5,532 nt of DNA from Cryomorphaceae bacterium (lineage in GTDB: Bacteria; Bacteroidota; Bacteroidia; Flavobacteriales; UBA7312): contig JABAYQ010000074.1 of the NCBI GenBank assembly GCA_018608925.1, positions 1-5,532 on the forward strand, in the 5' to 3' direction. The notes beneath the pieces were generated by a model. It was not told the origin of the DNA. It did no database searches and was given only the letters and a program-made list of their open reading frames with translations. The position numbers and the translations under genes are program-made. The stretch's first letter is position 1, and each line of letters opens with the position of its first letter. Positions 1 through 5,532 of this stretch are shown here, piece by piece.

Positions 1-104
1 TCTTTTTTAATAGATTCTAAGGTTCTTTTTAACAAACTTAAATCGTAAAAGTAGAATGGAGTTTCATTTTGCTCAAGAGCATTTTTTATTGAGTTAAAAT
101 CCAT
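1..104 (-). CDS. lysA: Diaminopimelate decarboxylase, N-terminal fragment (cut by window edge)
   Basis: Only the first 34 codons are present; the gene runs off the low-coordinate edge. The ATG is at 104-102, two bases after the lysC stop codon, with an A-rich leader and no Shine-Dalgarno sequence. The peptide begins MDFNSIKNALEQ and continues with TPFYFYDLSLL at residues 15-25. That is the typical start of LysA-type fold-III PLP decarboxylases, where a 'TPFYVYD'-like strand precedes the barrel. The catalytic PLP lysine and the C-terminal domain lie outside the window. The family decarboxylates meso-diaminopimelate to L-lysine in the cytoplasm. The tight junction with aspartate kinase supports the call, since the two enzymes open and close the same pathway and are known as a fused protein in some bacteria such as Xanthomonas. 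Another fold-III decarboxylase (ornithine/arginine or carboxynorspermidine type) cannot be excluded from 34 residues alone. Confidence 0.8.
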   Translation of the reverse strand, partial: MDFNSIKNALEQNETPFYFYDLSLLKRTLESIKK

Positions 105-106
105 TT

Positions 107-1414
107 TTATACTATTTCGTTAAGTAATAATTGACATTGATTTTTATGTTCTGTCTTCACCAAAACAGAAATATTGTGCTTACTTCCCCCATAAGAAATC
201 ATTCGAATAGGTATGTCTTTTAATGACTGAAATATAGTGTGTGCATAACCTTTGCTTTCAGAAATAAAGTTGCCTACCACACATACGATACTAAGATTTT
301 CGTCAACTTCTACTTCGCCATAATTTTTAAGTTCATTTACAATTTGGATTAAAGAATCAGTTTTGTCTATTGTAACAGAAACGGAAACCTCAGAGGTCGT
401 AATCATATCAATAGGGGTTTTGTAGCTCTCAAATACTTCAAATACTTTTCGAATAAATCCATATGCCATTAACATTTTATCGCTTTTTATTTTAATAGCT
501 GTTATATTGTCTTTCGATGCGATTGCTTTTACGCCACTTCCTTGAGTTTGACCGCTTATTTTACTTCCTTTTTTTTGTGGTTCTAATGTATTCTTCAATA
601 AAATTGGAATACCTTTTTCTTTAGCAGGCTGTACGCTTGAAGGATGTAAAATTTTTGCTCCAAAGTATGCTAACTCCGCTGCTTCATCATATGAGAGATT
701 TTCAATTGGTTTTGTGTTTTCTACTATACGAGGGTCATTGTTGTGCATGCCATCGATATCCGTCCATATTTGTACTTCTTCAGCTTTTATTGCTGCACCA
801 ATTAATGTTGCTGTATAGTCAGACCCTCCTCTTTTTAGGTTGTCTATTTCTCCAAATGAATTTCTACATATAAAACCTTGAGTAATAAAAATAGTTTGAT
901 TTTGGTACTGACTTAATTCTTTAGATAACATTTCTTCAATGTAAGCTTGCTTAGGCTCACCATTTTCATCTATTCGCATAAAATTTAATGCCGATAAAAG
1001 CACAGATTCAATTTTACATTCTGTTAGATAGTGTTGGAATAATGTTGTGGAGAGTATTTCTCCTTGCGCTAAAATTGTTTTCTCTTTGAACAAGTTCAAT
1101 GCTTTGAAATTGTAAGAGTCAATAAATGAAAAATGATGGTTTATTATTTCTTCACCTTTGTTTTTATACTCATTACTCGAGAATAATTCGTCAATCAACT
1201 CAATGTATTGGCGTTTTAAGTTTTGAGAGCATTCTTGTGCGCTCTGATATTCGTTCTGATTTATTAGGTTGGAAAAACGAACTAATTCATTTGTTGTTCC
1301 TGAAATAGCAGATAGAACTATTATTTTAGATTGGTTGTCGTTAATTAAAGAAACTAATTTTTTTATACGACTAGCTGAGCCAACGGAGGTTCCTCCGAAT
1401 TTTAGTATTTTCAT
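107..1414 (-). CDS. lysC: Aspartate kinase, monofunctional, probably lysine-sensitive
   Basis: This cytoplasmic enzyme phosphorylates L-aspartate with ATP, the first step towards lysine/diaminopimelate, threonine and methionine. The 435-residue product has normal length for a monofunctional enzyme. The amino-acid-kinase domain covers about residues 1-290: KFGGTSV at 5-11, QGEILST at 117-123 with the substrate-binding Glu119, RGGSDYTAT at 195-203, WTDIDGM at 217-223 and FGAKILHP at 251-258. Two ACT domains follow, at about 300-365 and 372-435. The first aligns without gaps to E. coli LysC (from memory, offset of 4): M314, G319, F320, D336, T340, S341, E342 and T348 match positions tied to lysine binding or feedback resistance there, although E. 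coli Ser321 is replaced by Ala317. I infer feedback inhibition by lysine. There is no homoserine dehydrogenase domain. The ATG at 1414 places KFGGTSV at the expected distance from the N-terminus. The gene lies 44 nt after ubiX and 2 nt before lysA. Confidence 0.96.
   Translation of the reverse strand: MKILKFGGTSVGSASRIKKLVSLINDNQSKIIVLSAISGTTNELVRFSNLINQNEYQSAQECSQNLKRQYIELIDELFSSNEYKNKGEEIINHHFSFIDSYNFKALNLFKEKTILAQGEILSTTLFQHYLTECKIESVLLSALNFMRIDENGEPKQAYIEEMLSKELSQYQNQTIFITQGFICRNSFGEIDNLKRGGSDYTATLIGAAIKAEEVQIWTDIDGMHNNDPRIVENTKPIENLSYDEAAELAYFGAKILHPSSVQPAKEKGIPILLKNTLEPQKKGSKISGQTQGSGVKAIASKDNITAIKIKSDKMLMAYGFIRKVFEVFESYKTPIDMITTSEVSVSVTIDKTDSLIQIVNELKNYGEVEVDENLSIVCVVGNFISESKGYAHTIFQSLKDIPIRMISYGGSKHNISVLVKTEHKNQCQLLLNEIV
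1384..1397 (-). repeat. Short GC-rich inverted repeat at the start of lysC
   Basis: The bases cggagg-tt-cctccg form an inverted repeat. In RNA this is realistically a 5-bp stem (CGGAG/CTCCG) closed by a 4-nt loop. It lies 17-30 nt downstream of the lysC ATG, inside the codons for FGGTSV. It stands out in AT-rich surroundings and could slow initiation. The amino-acid motif it encodes is invariant in the family, so it may simply be a by-product of coding. Confidence 0.4.
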
Positions 1415-1458
1415 GATTTTAAGGGTTGTAAGGTTGTTTTAATTCATTTTTTTTAAGT
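1415..1458 (-). other. 44-nt ubiX-lysC spacer, no recognisable signal
   Basis: This is the only spacer longer than 2 nt between genes in the window. Read on the minus strand it is A-rich with short C-rich patches (aacaacctacaaccctt) just before the lysC ATG. I see no stem-loop followed by a T-run, no Shine-Dalgarno sequence, no lysine-riboswitch-sized element (far too short) and no match to the Bacteroidota TAnnTTTG -7 box. Its C-rich, G-poor character could keep the lysC start region unstructured. It is most simply an operon-internal leader. Confidence 0.6.
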
Positions 1459-2028
1459 TTAATCTTCTCCCCATTGATAAGATTCATTTTCTAGGCCCGA
1501 TAAAGAAATAATTCTATCTACAACGGTAGAAGCTAATTCTTCAAAGCTTTTGGGATTGCTATAAAACGATGGAGAAGCCGGACATATTATGCCTCCTGCT
1601 TCTGTTATTGTTTTCATATTATTAATCTGTATCAAGTTTAAAGGTGTTTCTCTTGCTACTAAAATTAATTTGCGACGTTCTTTTAAAATTACGTCTGCTG
1701 CTCTTGTTGTTAGGTCGTTAGAAATGCCATTAGCTATTCTTGATAACGTTCCCATTGAACAAGGACAAATAATCATTGTCTCATATCTTGCAGAGCCTGA
1801 TGCAAATGGTGCACCAAAATTTTGAGGCGTATAAAAATCAAATGGTAGATCTTTATAATCGCTATTTCCCAATTCTGTTTGCCATACATATTTAGCGTTT
1901 TCAGACATCATTACCCCAACAGCTTCAATTTGATTTTCAAGTTGTTGTAGTTTGTCAAAAAGTACTTTAGCGTATATAGATCCGCTAGCACCGCTAACAG
2001 AAACTATTATTTTATGTTTGTTACTCAT
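1459..2028 (-). CDS. ubiX: Flavin prenyltransferase (UbiX/Pad1 family)
   Basis: UbiX joins a dimethylallyl group to reduced FMN, giving the prenylated FMN cofactor used by UbiD-type decarboxylases in quinone or aromatic-acid metabolism. It is a cytoplasmic flavoprotein, usually a dodecamer. The 189 residues are normal for the family. GASGS at 13-17 is the phosphate-binding turn with Ser15. CPCSMGTL (88-95) and TRAADVILKER (108-118) follow, then ARETPLN at 125-131, and the protein ends in QWGED, a typical UbiX tail. Aligned from memory to Pseudomonas aeruginosa UbiX, S15, E52, R109, K116, R126, E127, Y156 and R172 match the known active-site residues (S15, E49, R122, K129, R139, E140, Y169, R185), so the enzyme looks intact. 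The ATG at 2028 lies inside the end of the preceding barrel gene (8-nt overlap), suggesting translational coupling. No ubiD gene is in the window, so the client enzyme is unknown. Confidence 0.96.
   Translation of the reverse strand: MSNKHKIIVSVSGASGSIYAKVLFDKLQQLENQIEAVGVMMSENAKYVWQTELGNSDYKDLPFDFYTPQNFGAPFASGSARYETMIICPCSMGTLSRIANGISNDLTTRAADVILKERRKLILVARETPLNLIQINNMKTITEAGGIICPASPSFYSNPKSFEELASTVVDRIISLSGLENESYQWGED
2021..2028 (-). other. 8-nt overlap of barrel-gene stop and ubiX start
   Basis: Read on the minus strand the junction is ATGAGTAA. The ubiX ATG comes first and the TAA of the upstream barrel gene ends 8 nt later in another frame. No ribosome-binding sequence precedes this ATG, so ubiX is probably translated by ribosomes finishing the barrel gene, tying its expression to an envelope protein. 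Confidence 0.7.
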
Positions 2029-2611
2029 CAGACAGCAAATATCGTAAAGAAATACTAAAAATGGAATTATATTTTCCTTTGTTTAACCCCACGCTTATTC
2101 CATTAGGATGTTCTTGAATTGGAAATAATGGAATTGTATTACTAATTTCCCAAAACATAAAGACCTTTGATTTTAGTTTTACTCCAGCACCAATAGTTGC
2201 TCCAATGTCATATTTGCTAAAATCGCTGTTTTGGGTGTCAAACTTACCGTTTCGATCATAAGTAGCTCCGTCAATTAGCACTGCAAATAACAAACCTGCT
2301 TCATAAATAATTCCTTTAGAGCTTTTTTGTAATGACCACGATGATTCAATATAAGATAAATCTATTTTAAAAAAGTTCTCACTATCTCGACTTCCTTTGT
2401 CTATATAATACATGGCATACTCAGCTCTAGTTCCACTGTTTACTTTATGAAAGACCGATGCACCTAATTTTAATCCGAACTTATTAAATCCTCCTAAATT
2501 ATCTGAGGATACTTGTGAGGTGCTAATACCTGCAATAGCATTTGCCTTAAAGCTTTGTCCTAAAACATTTAAAGACAATAAAAGAGATATAAATATTAAA
2601 CCAACTTTCAT
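2021..2611 (-). CDS. Outer-membrane beta-barrel protein, PF13568/PorT-like type
   Basis: The 196-residue protein has a Sec signal peptide (MKVG, then a hydrophobic stretch from 5 to 17, probable cleavage at G18/Q19). A small barrel of alternating polar and hydrophobic strands follows. Visible landmarks of the OMP_b-brl_2 (PF13568) pattern are GFNKFGLKLGASV at 41-53, AMYYIDKGS at 66-74, KIDLSYIESSWSL at 82-94, and the late strand YDIGATIGAGVKL at 114-126. The mature protein has no cysteine. Family members sit in the outer membrane with largely unknown roles. PorT, a type IX secretion component, shares the fold but is usually longer, and nothing here identifies this protein as PorT. The start overlaps the stop of the preceding gene as TAATG and the end overlaps ubiX by 8 nt, placing it firmly in the operon. 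The C-terminus RYLLSDE lacks a final aromatic residue, perhaps because the coding overlap with ubiX adds a short tail. Confidence 0.85.
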   Translation of the reverse strand: MKVGLIFISLLLSLNVLGQSFKANAIAGISTSQVSSDNLGGFNKFGLKLGASVFHKVNSGTRAEYAMYYIDKGSRDSENFFKIDLSYIESSWSLQKSSKGIIYEAGLLFAVLIDGATYDRNGKFDTQNSDFSKYDIGATIGAGVKLKSKVFMFWEISNTIPLFPIQEHPNGISVGLNKGKYNSIFSISLRYLLSDE

Positions 2612-2613
2612 TA
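2609..2613 (-). other. TAATG stop-start junction
   Basis: The TAA ending the DUF6588 gene shares its last A with the ATG of the small barrel gene. With no Shine-Dalgarno sequence before this ATG, termination-reinitiation is the simplest way the second gene is translated. It implies roughly matched production of the two predicted outer-membrane proteins. Confidence 0.75.
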
Positions 2614-3570
2614 TCTAAAACTAATTCCGGCACCTATACTAGTTGTTTTGTATTCAGAGAATGATTGACTAATATGTAATGAAAGCAATGCAAGCTGAAC
2701 TCTTATTCCAGCACTATAATTCATCAAACCTAAGTTCGTGAAGTCGATATCGTTAGGGATGCTAAACTCTACCGCATTTAAGCCATCTCCTAAATTAAAT
2801 TTTGTGTCGCTTTTAAAATTTGTAATAGAATTACTATAACCTATGCTTAAGTAAGGTGTCAGCATTAATAGTTTTTTAGATAATATTAAATTGTAATTAT
2901 AAGCTATTGTATTTAACTCTACCATCTGATCTATGTTATCGCTTTTTATTTCAAATGATGTATTTAGAGTAGTGTATGCTCCTTGAATTGATAAGTGTAT
3001 AGGCAATTTACTTGCCAAAGGAATCCACTGCATTAAATTATGTTTAAGTCCAATCCCTAAAAGGTTTACTGATCCTTGACCTAACATTTTAATGTCATAA
3101 TTGGTGTTAGGAATGTATCTAATGTTCAATTCCGTCTCTTTAATTAGTCCAACCCCTAAGTTTAAAGTAGGAATTGGTAAGTTATTTAGCTGGACAGCTT
3201 GATCAGGCATTTTAAAAGTTTCGCTAAATCCGCTAGGATGATCGTAAGTAATAGTTGCTCCATCTCCTTTTCCTAAGAGAGTAGGCGACAAGCTGTTGGA
3301 AGAAAACCCTTCAATTTCATTTGGATCAAAAACTAAAGATGTGTTTGGTAGACTAACTATATTGAAATTAAAAGTTAAGTCGAAGCCTCCTAATTTATGG
3401 GGCTTTGCCGTATTGAACCAACCATTGTTTAATCCTTGTCCAATAGACTCTCCTAAAGGAGAGATATAAGCCTCGATTAAAGATTGTGAACTTGTTTCCT
3501 CAACTATTACTTGTGAAAAAGTAATAGTGCTTGAAAATATAATTAAGAGTGTTGTTAAGGTTTTGGTCAT
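2611..3570 (-). CDS. DUF6588 family predicted outer-membrane barrel protein
   Basis: The 319-residue protein starts with a clear signal peptide (MTKT, hydrophobic core from 5 to 18, cleavage probably after FS19 before Q20). The strongest family mark is NNGWFNTAKPHKLGGFDLTF at 48-67, which I recognise from DUF6588 proteins of Bacteroidota. LPIPTLNLGVGL (131-142) and a GLKHNLMQWIP segment (174-184) also fit. The rest is a run of amphipathic strands ending in GAGISFR, consistent with an outer-membrane barrel. There are no cysteines and no enzyme motif. Function is unknown for the family; a porin-like or transport role would be a guess. The gene starts 1 nt after the lipoprotein stop codon and overlaps the next gene by one base, so it belongs to the same transcript. 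A perfect 10-bp inverted repeat falls in the codons around the signal-peptide cleavage site. Confidence 0.85.
   Translation of the reverse strand: MTKTLTTLLIIFSSTITFSQVIVEETSSQSLIEAYISPLGESIGQGLNNGWFNTAKPHKLGGFDLTFNFNIVSLPNTSLVFDPNEIEGFSSNSLSPTLLGKGDGATITYDHPSGFSETFKMPDQAVQLNNLPIPTLNLGVGLIKETELNIRYIPNTNYDIKMLGQGSVNLLGIGLKHNLMQWIPLASKLPIHLSIQGAYTTLNTSFEIKSDNIDQMVELNTIAYNYNLILSKKLLMLTPYLSIGYSNSITNFKSDTKFNLGDGLNAVEFSIPNDIDFTNLGLMNYSAGIRVQLALLSLHISQSFSEYKTTSIGAGISFR
3503..3528 (-). repeat. Perfect 10-bp inverted repeat inside the DUF6588 gene
   Basis: ACTATTACTT and AAGTAATAGT are exact reverse complements separated by six bases. On the mRNA the stem would close a UUUCAC loop at 43-68 nt after the ATG, covering the codons for TITFSQVIV around the signal-peptide cleavage site. 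The stem is A/T-rich, with two G:C pairs. It lacks a trailing U-run in the sense direction, so it does not look like an intrinsic terminator. It might act as a translational pause or a fold that dampens expression after the junction, or be chance. Confidence 0.6.
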
Positions 3571-3571
3571 T

Positions 3572-4387
3572 TTATTCTATTAGGTGTAGTTCTTCCACTT
3601 GTAGTACTTCTTTAGACGCTTCGCTATAGATATACGCAACTGCATTAGTATTAGTTTCATTCCATGAAGGATCTAAAGTATAGTCAAATGAATAGGTTTC
3701 AAAGCTTGAAGTGTTAAGTTGTACTGTTTGACCCCATGTCCCATTCAAAGATTTTCTTAACACATGGTTATGTTCATAGTCATCGACCACACCTATACCT
3801 TCTACTAGTTGTTTGTCAATTATTTTGTTTTCAGTAAGAACTACCACAAGTTTTAATTCGTCATTTAGGCCTGCAAGTAGTTTTGCGTCAATAATGATTG
3901 TGCTGTTCTCAACGCTCATTTTCATTCCTATTTCTGGCTCTTCGCTGATTAGATCAGCTACAGCAGAACCCCATAGCGGATAGTCAAGAAGATGTGTAGT
4001 TGTGGTAAATCCTTTTCTGTTTACCATTCCTTTTGGGTAAGACCCTATTCCAAAGAAATCATGAATTTCAGTTCCTTCGTTAGTCGTAAAGTCTGTGGTG
4101 AAAGTTGAGTTTACATCAGAGAAAAATCCGGAATGTATTGCAATTGCAATTACGTTGCCTTGATATGCACCAATTTGTTGTAATGTGTGAATTTCTTCAG
4201 ATGCTTCAGGACAGTTTTGGCAAGTATGGCCTGTAAAGTCTTCAATTAGAACTTTTTTGACAAAAGTACTTGTGTCAACTACGACTCCTCCTCCGCCCTC
4301 CGCAATAAGGAAGTCTTCTTGTTCAATTTTATCACATGCAACCATAGTTGCTAAAATAAAAGAAAGATAAACGATGTAATTTTTCAT
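3572..4387 (-). CDS. Omp28-related lipoprotein with thioredoxin-like CxxC domain
   Basis: The 271-residue protein begins MKNYIVYLSFILATMVAC, a lipoprotein signal with the acylated cysteine at C18. The next residues, DKIEQED, are acidic, as in the surface-export signals described for some Bacteroidota lipoproteins. A Gly-rich linker (31-34) leads to a thioredoxin-like fold: VLIEDFTGHTCQNCPEA at 46-62 carries a CxxC pair (C56, C59), and SYPKGMVNRK at 116-125 provides the expected cis-proline P118. The C-terminal half is a beta-rich region ending VLQVEELHLIE, as in the Omp28 family (PF11551), named after a Porphyromonas gingivalis outer-membrane protein. C18, C56 and C59 are its only cysteines, so a redox role at the envelope is plausible but unproven. 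It starts 2 nt after the DUF6029 stop and ends 1 nt before the DUF6588 start. The ATG at 4387 gives the lipoprotein signal directly and is well supported. Confidence 0.9.
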   Translation of the reverse strand: MKNYIVYLSFILATMVACDKIEQEDFLIAEGGGGVVVDTSTFVKKVLIEDFTGHTCQNCPEASEEIHTLQQIGAYQGNVIAIAIHSGFFSDVNSTFTTDFTTNEGTEIHDFFGIGSYPKGMVNRKGFTTTTHLLDYPLWGSAVADLISEEPEIGMKMSVENSTIIIDAKLLAGLNDELKLVVVLTENKIIDKQLVEGIGVVDDYEHNHVLRKSLNGTWGQTVQLNTSSFETYSFDYTLDPSWNETNTNAVAYIYSEASKEVLQVEELHLIE

Positions 4388-4389
4388 AA

Positions 4390-5514
4390 TTAAAAGCTTG
4401 ATGTTATACCAAAAGTAAATCCGTTGGAAGATGGTACGTTTTTACATACACCTCCAACACAAAATATTCCTTCTCTTTTTTTCCCATATCCTAATTCAAA
4501 TCGATTAGTTCCGCTCGAGTATCCGCAGCTAATATTTAGATAATGAACTGCTTCGTGTACGACTTGTTCGTAGTCTGTATATCCGCCATTGTATTGGTCT
4601 ACAACTGCAAAATACCAGTGTGGAGCAAAAGTATACTCTACAAGAGCCATCATCCAATCACCAGAATCTTCATCGTATTTTTCGTCTTTGTCTACGGATA
4701 AATATTGTAATTCGGTTCGAATTGTATGTTTTGGTTTGAGTTTGTAATTAAGTTCTACAATCCCGATTCTAGCATGAATGTCTTTTCCAACATTTTTACC
4801 CTGAACAACATCTTTGTTGTAAATCATGTCAACATATGATGTAGTTAGTTTAGCTTTTTTACTAAGTTTTTTCTTGAGTTCCATGTTGAAATCTCTAAAG
4901 TAAAGATCTTCTCCTATAACGCTAAAGAAAATCGGAGTATGGCTTTCGTTTTCTGTTAAAACAGAGTTGCCTCCATTTAAAGCATTTACTCTAGAGTAAT
5001 TAACCGTTAGAAGCGCTCCGTATTTTCCACCCAGGGCGCTTTTCTTTTTAATATTGTAGTTAAGCTCTCCTAGAAACCCAAGTTCTCCCATTGGCTGAGT
5101 AGAAAAAGGGTAGAATGCAGCTAAAGTGTAGGTATGTTGTTTTGTTATTGCTGGAATATAAGCAAGGGTTAATTCGTTTCCTGTAACACCTCTTGCAGAC
5201 CTGAAATCCATATTATCTACTCTGTGTGCTTCGACAATGATACCCAATCCTCTTTCAGAATAACTCTCACCTAGAGCTTTCAACACACCGTATGGTGAAT
5301 AACTCATATTGGACATTATTGCATTTCCCGGAGCATAGTTATTGTAAGTAACACCTCCATCAGGGTCATTGTATTTATAAGCATACTCACTATTAAAAGA
5401 AATTTTACCTCTGTTTATAGTTGATCTTACAGAGTATGCTCCAACATTTTCAGGAAGGTTGTAGACAGGATTACTGCTTTCTTGAAATCTACTTATAAAG
5501 CCAGCACCTAACAA
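4390..5514 (-). CDS. DUF6029 family outer-membrane barrel protein, C-terminal part; 5' end missing or frameshifted
   Basis: The open frame encodes 374 residues resembling the C-terminal part of DUF6029 proteins, which from memory are clearly longer, around 500 or more residues. Family-like segments are GAGFISRFQ (3-11), VDNMDFRSARG (99-109), YIPAITKQHTYTL (119-131), and the tail CVGGVCKNVPSSNGFTFG (352-369) ending in SSF, a terminal aromatic typical of outer-membrane barrels. It has no signal peptide. The only available start is a TTG at 5514, and in-frame TAG and TAA stops lie directly upstream (5520-5518 and 5526-5524). Dropping one base at 5509 would join GAGFISRF to an open frame reading VLTIAIV up to the window edge. 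The gene is therefore probably the 3' part of a longer gene broken by a frameshift, real or from sequencing. Cysteines occur only at C330, C352 and C357. It lies 2 nt upstream of the Omp28-type gene. Its molecular function is unknown. Confidence 0.8.
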   Translation of the reverse strand: MLGAGFISRFQESSNPVYNLPENVGAYSVRSTINRGKISFNSEYAYKYNDPDGGVTYNNYAPGNAIMSNMSYSPYGVLKALGESYSERGLGIIVEAHRVDNMDFRSARGVTGNELTLAYIPAITKQHTYTLAAFYPFSTQPMGELGFLGELNYNIKKKSALGGKYGALLTVNYSRVNALNGGNSVLTENESHTPIFFSVIGEDLYFRDFNMELKKKLSKKAKLTTSYVDMIYNKDVVQGKNVGKDIHARIGIVELNYKLKPKHTIRTELQYLSVDKDEKYDEDSGDWMMALVEYTFAPHWYFAVVDQYNGGYTDYEQVVHEAVHYLNISCGYSSGTNRFELGYGKKREGIFCVGGVCKNVPSSNGFTFGITSSF

Positions 5515-5532
5515 TGGCTATAGTTAATACGG

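Noticed and set aside
429..446. Two tandem copies of the 9-bp unit TCAAATACT
   Set aside because: They encode VFEVFE in the first ACT domain of LysC. The gap-free alignment to E. coli LysC shows no insertion, so this is coincidental amino-acid similarity, not a repeat expansion.
637..873. Plus-strand open frame of 78 codons
   Set aside because: It lies wholly antisense to the conserved catalytic region of lysC, has low-complexity leucine-rich translation and no recognisable domain; it is a shadow of the real gene.
1126..1308. Plus-strand open frame of 60 codons
   Set aside because: Antisense to lysC, no homology I recognise and no upstream signal; a shadow frame.
1415..1458. Terminator or lysine riboswitch before lysC
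   Set aside because: The spacer has no stem-loop or T-run and is far shorter than a lysine riboswitch, which is also not expected in this phylum.
1589..1825. Plus-strand open frame of 78 codons
   Set aside because: Antisense to the most conserved part of ubiX, whose own frame is certain; no independent support.
2021..2611. Identification of the small barrel as the type IX secretion protein PorT
   Set aside because: The fold family fits, but the protein is short, neighbours are not those usually seen with porT, and PF13568 barrels are numerous and diverse in Bacteroidota.
5512..5514. TTG as the genuine start of the DUF6029 gene
   Set aside because: It gives a protein without a signal peptide and without the N-terminal part of the family, and a one-base change reopens the frame upstream, so it is unlikely to be a true start.

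Overview
The window is a tightly packed gene block of a member of the Bacteroidota, probably flavobacteria-like. All genes lie on the minus strand, so transcription runs from the high-coordinate end to the low one. The assignment rests on AT-rich DNA, TAA stops on all six complete 3' ends, no Shine-Dalgarno sequence before any start, and families that are largely Bacteroidota-specific (DUF6029, Omp28-related lipoprotein, DUF6588, PF13568-type barrel). I cannot name a genus.

In transcription order the layout is: a DUF6029 outer-membrane barrel whose 5' part is missing or frame-disrupted (4390-5514); an Omp28-related, thioredoxin-like lipoprotein (3572-4387); a DUF6588 predicted barrel protein (2611-3570); a small PF13568/PorT-type barrel (2021-2611); the flavin prenyltransferase gene ubiX (1459-2028); the aspartate kinase gene lysC (107-1414); and the first 34 codons of lysA, diaminopimelate decarboxylase (1-104). 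Junction spacings are 2 nt, 1 nt, a 1-nt TAATG overlap, an 8-nt overlap, 44 nt and 2 nt. The block therefore looks like one operon or two abutting ones, and the 44-nt gap before lysC is the only space for a separate signal. I see no tRNA, rRNA, CRISPR array, insertion sequence or convincing terminator, and no gene-free stretch over 300 bases.

Functionally there are two parts. The upstream four genes encode exported envelope proteins: three predicted outer-membrane barrels and one lipoprotein with a CxxC redox motif. The downstream genes are housekeeping: UbiX makes prenylated FMN for UbiD-type decarboxylases, and LysC and LysA catalyse the first and last steps of the lysine/diaminopimelate pathway, which also feeds peptidoglycan.

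The points most worth a second look are a probable single-base frameshift at about 5509 in the DUF6029 gene, the restriction of envelope-protein cysteines to the CxxC lipoprotein and the C-terminus of the adjacent DUF6029 barrel, the fusion of an envelope gene set to ubiX-lysC-lysA by overlapping junctions, and a perfect 10-bp inverted repeat in the signal-peptide region of the DUF6588 gene. I did not find a clearly new defence or mobile system.
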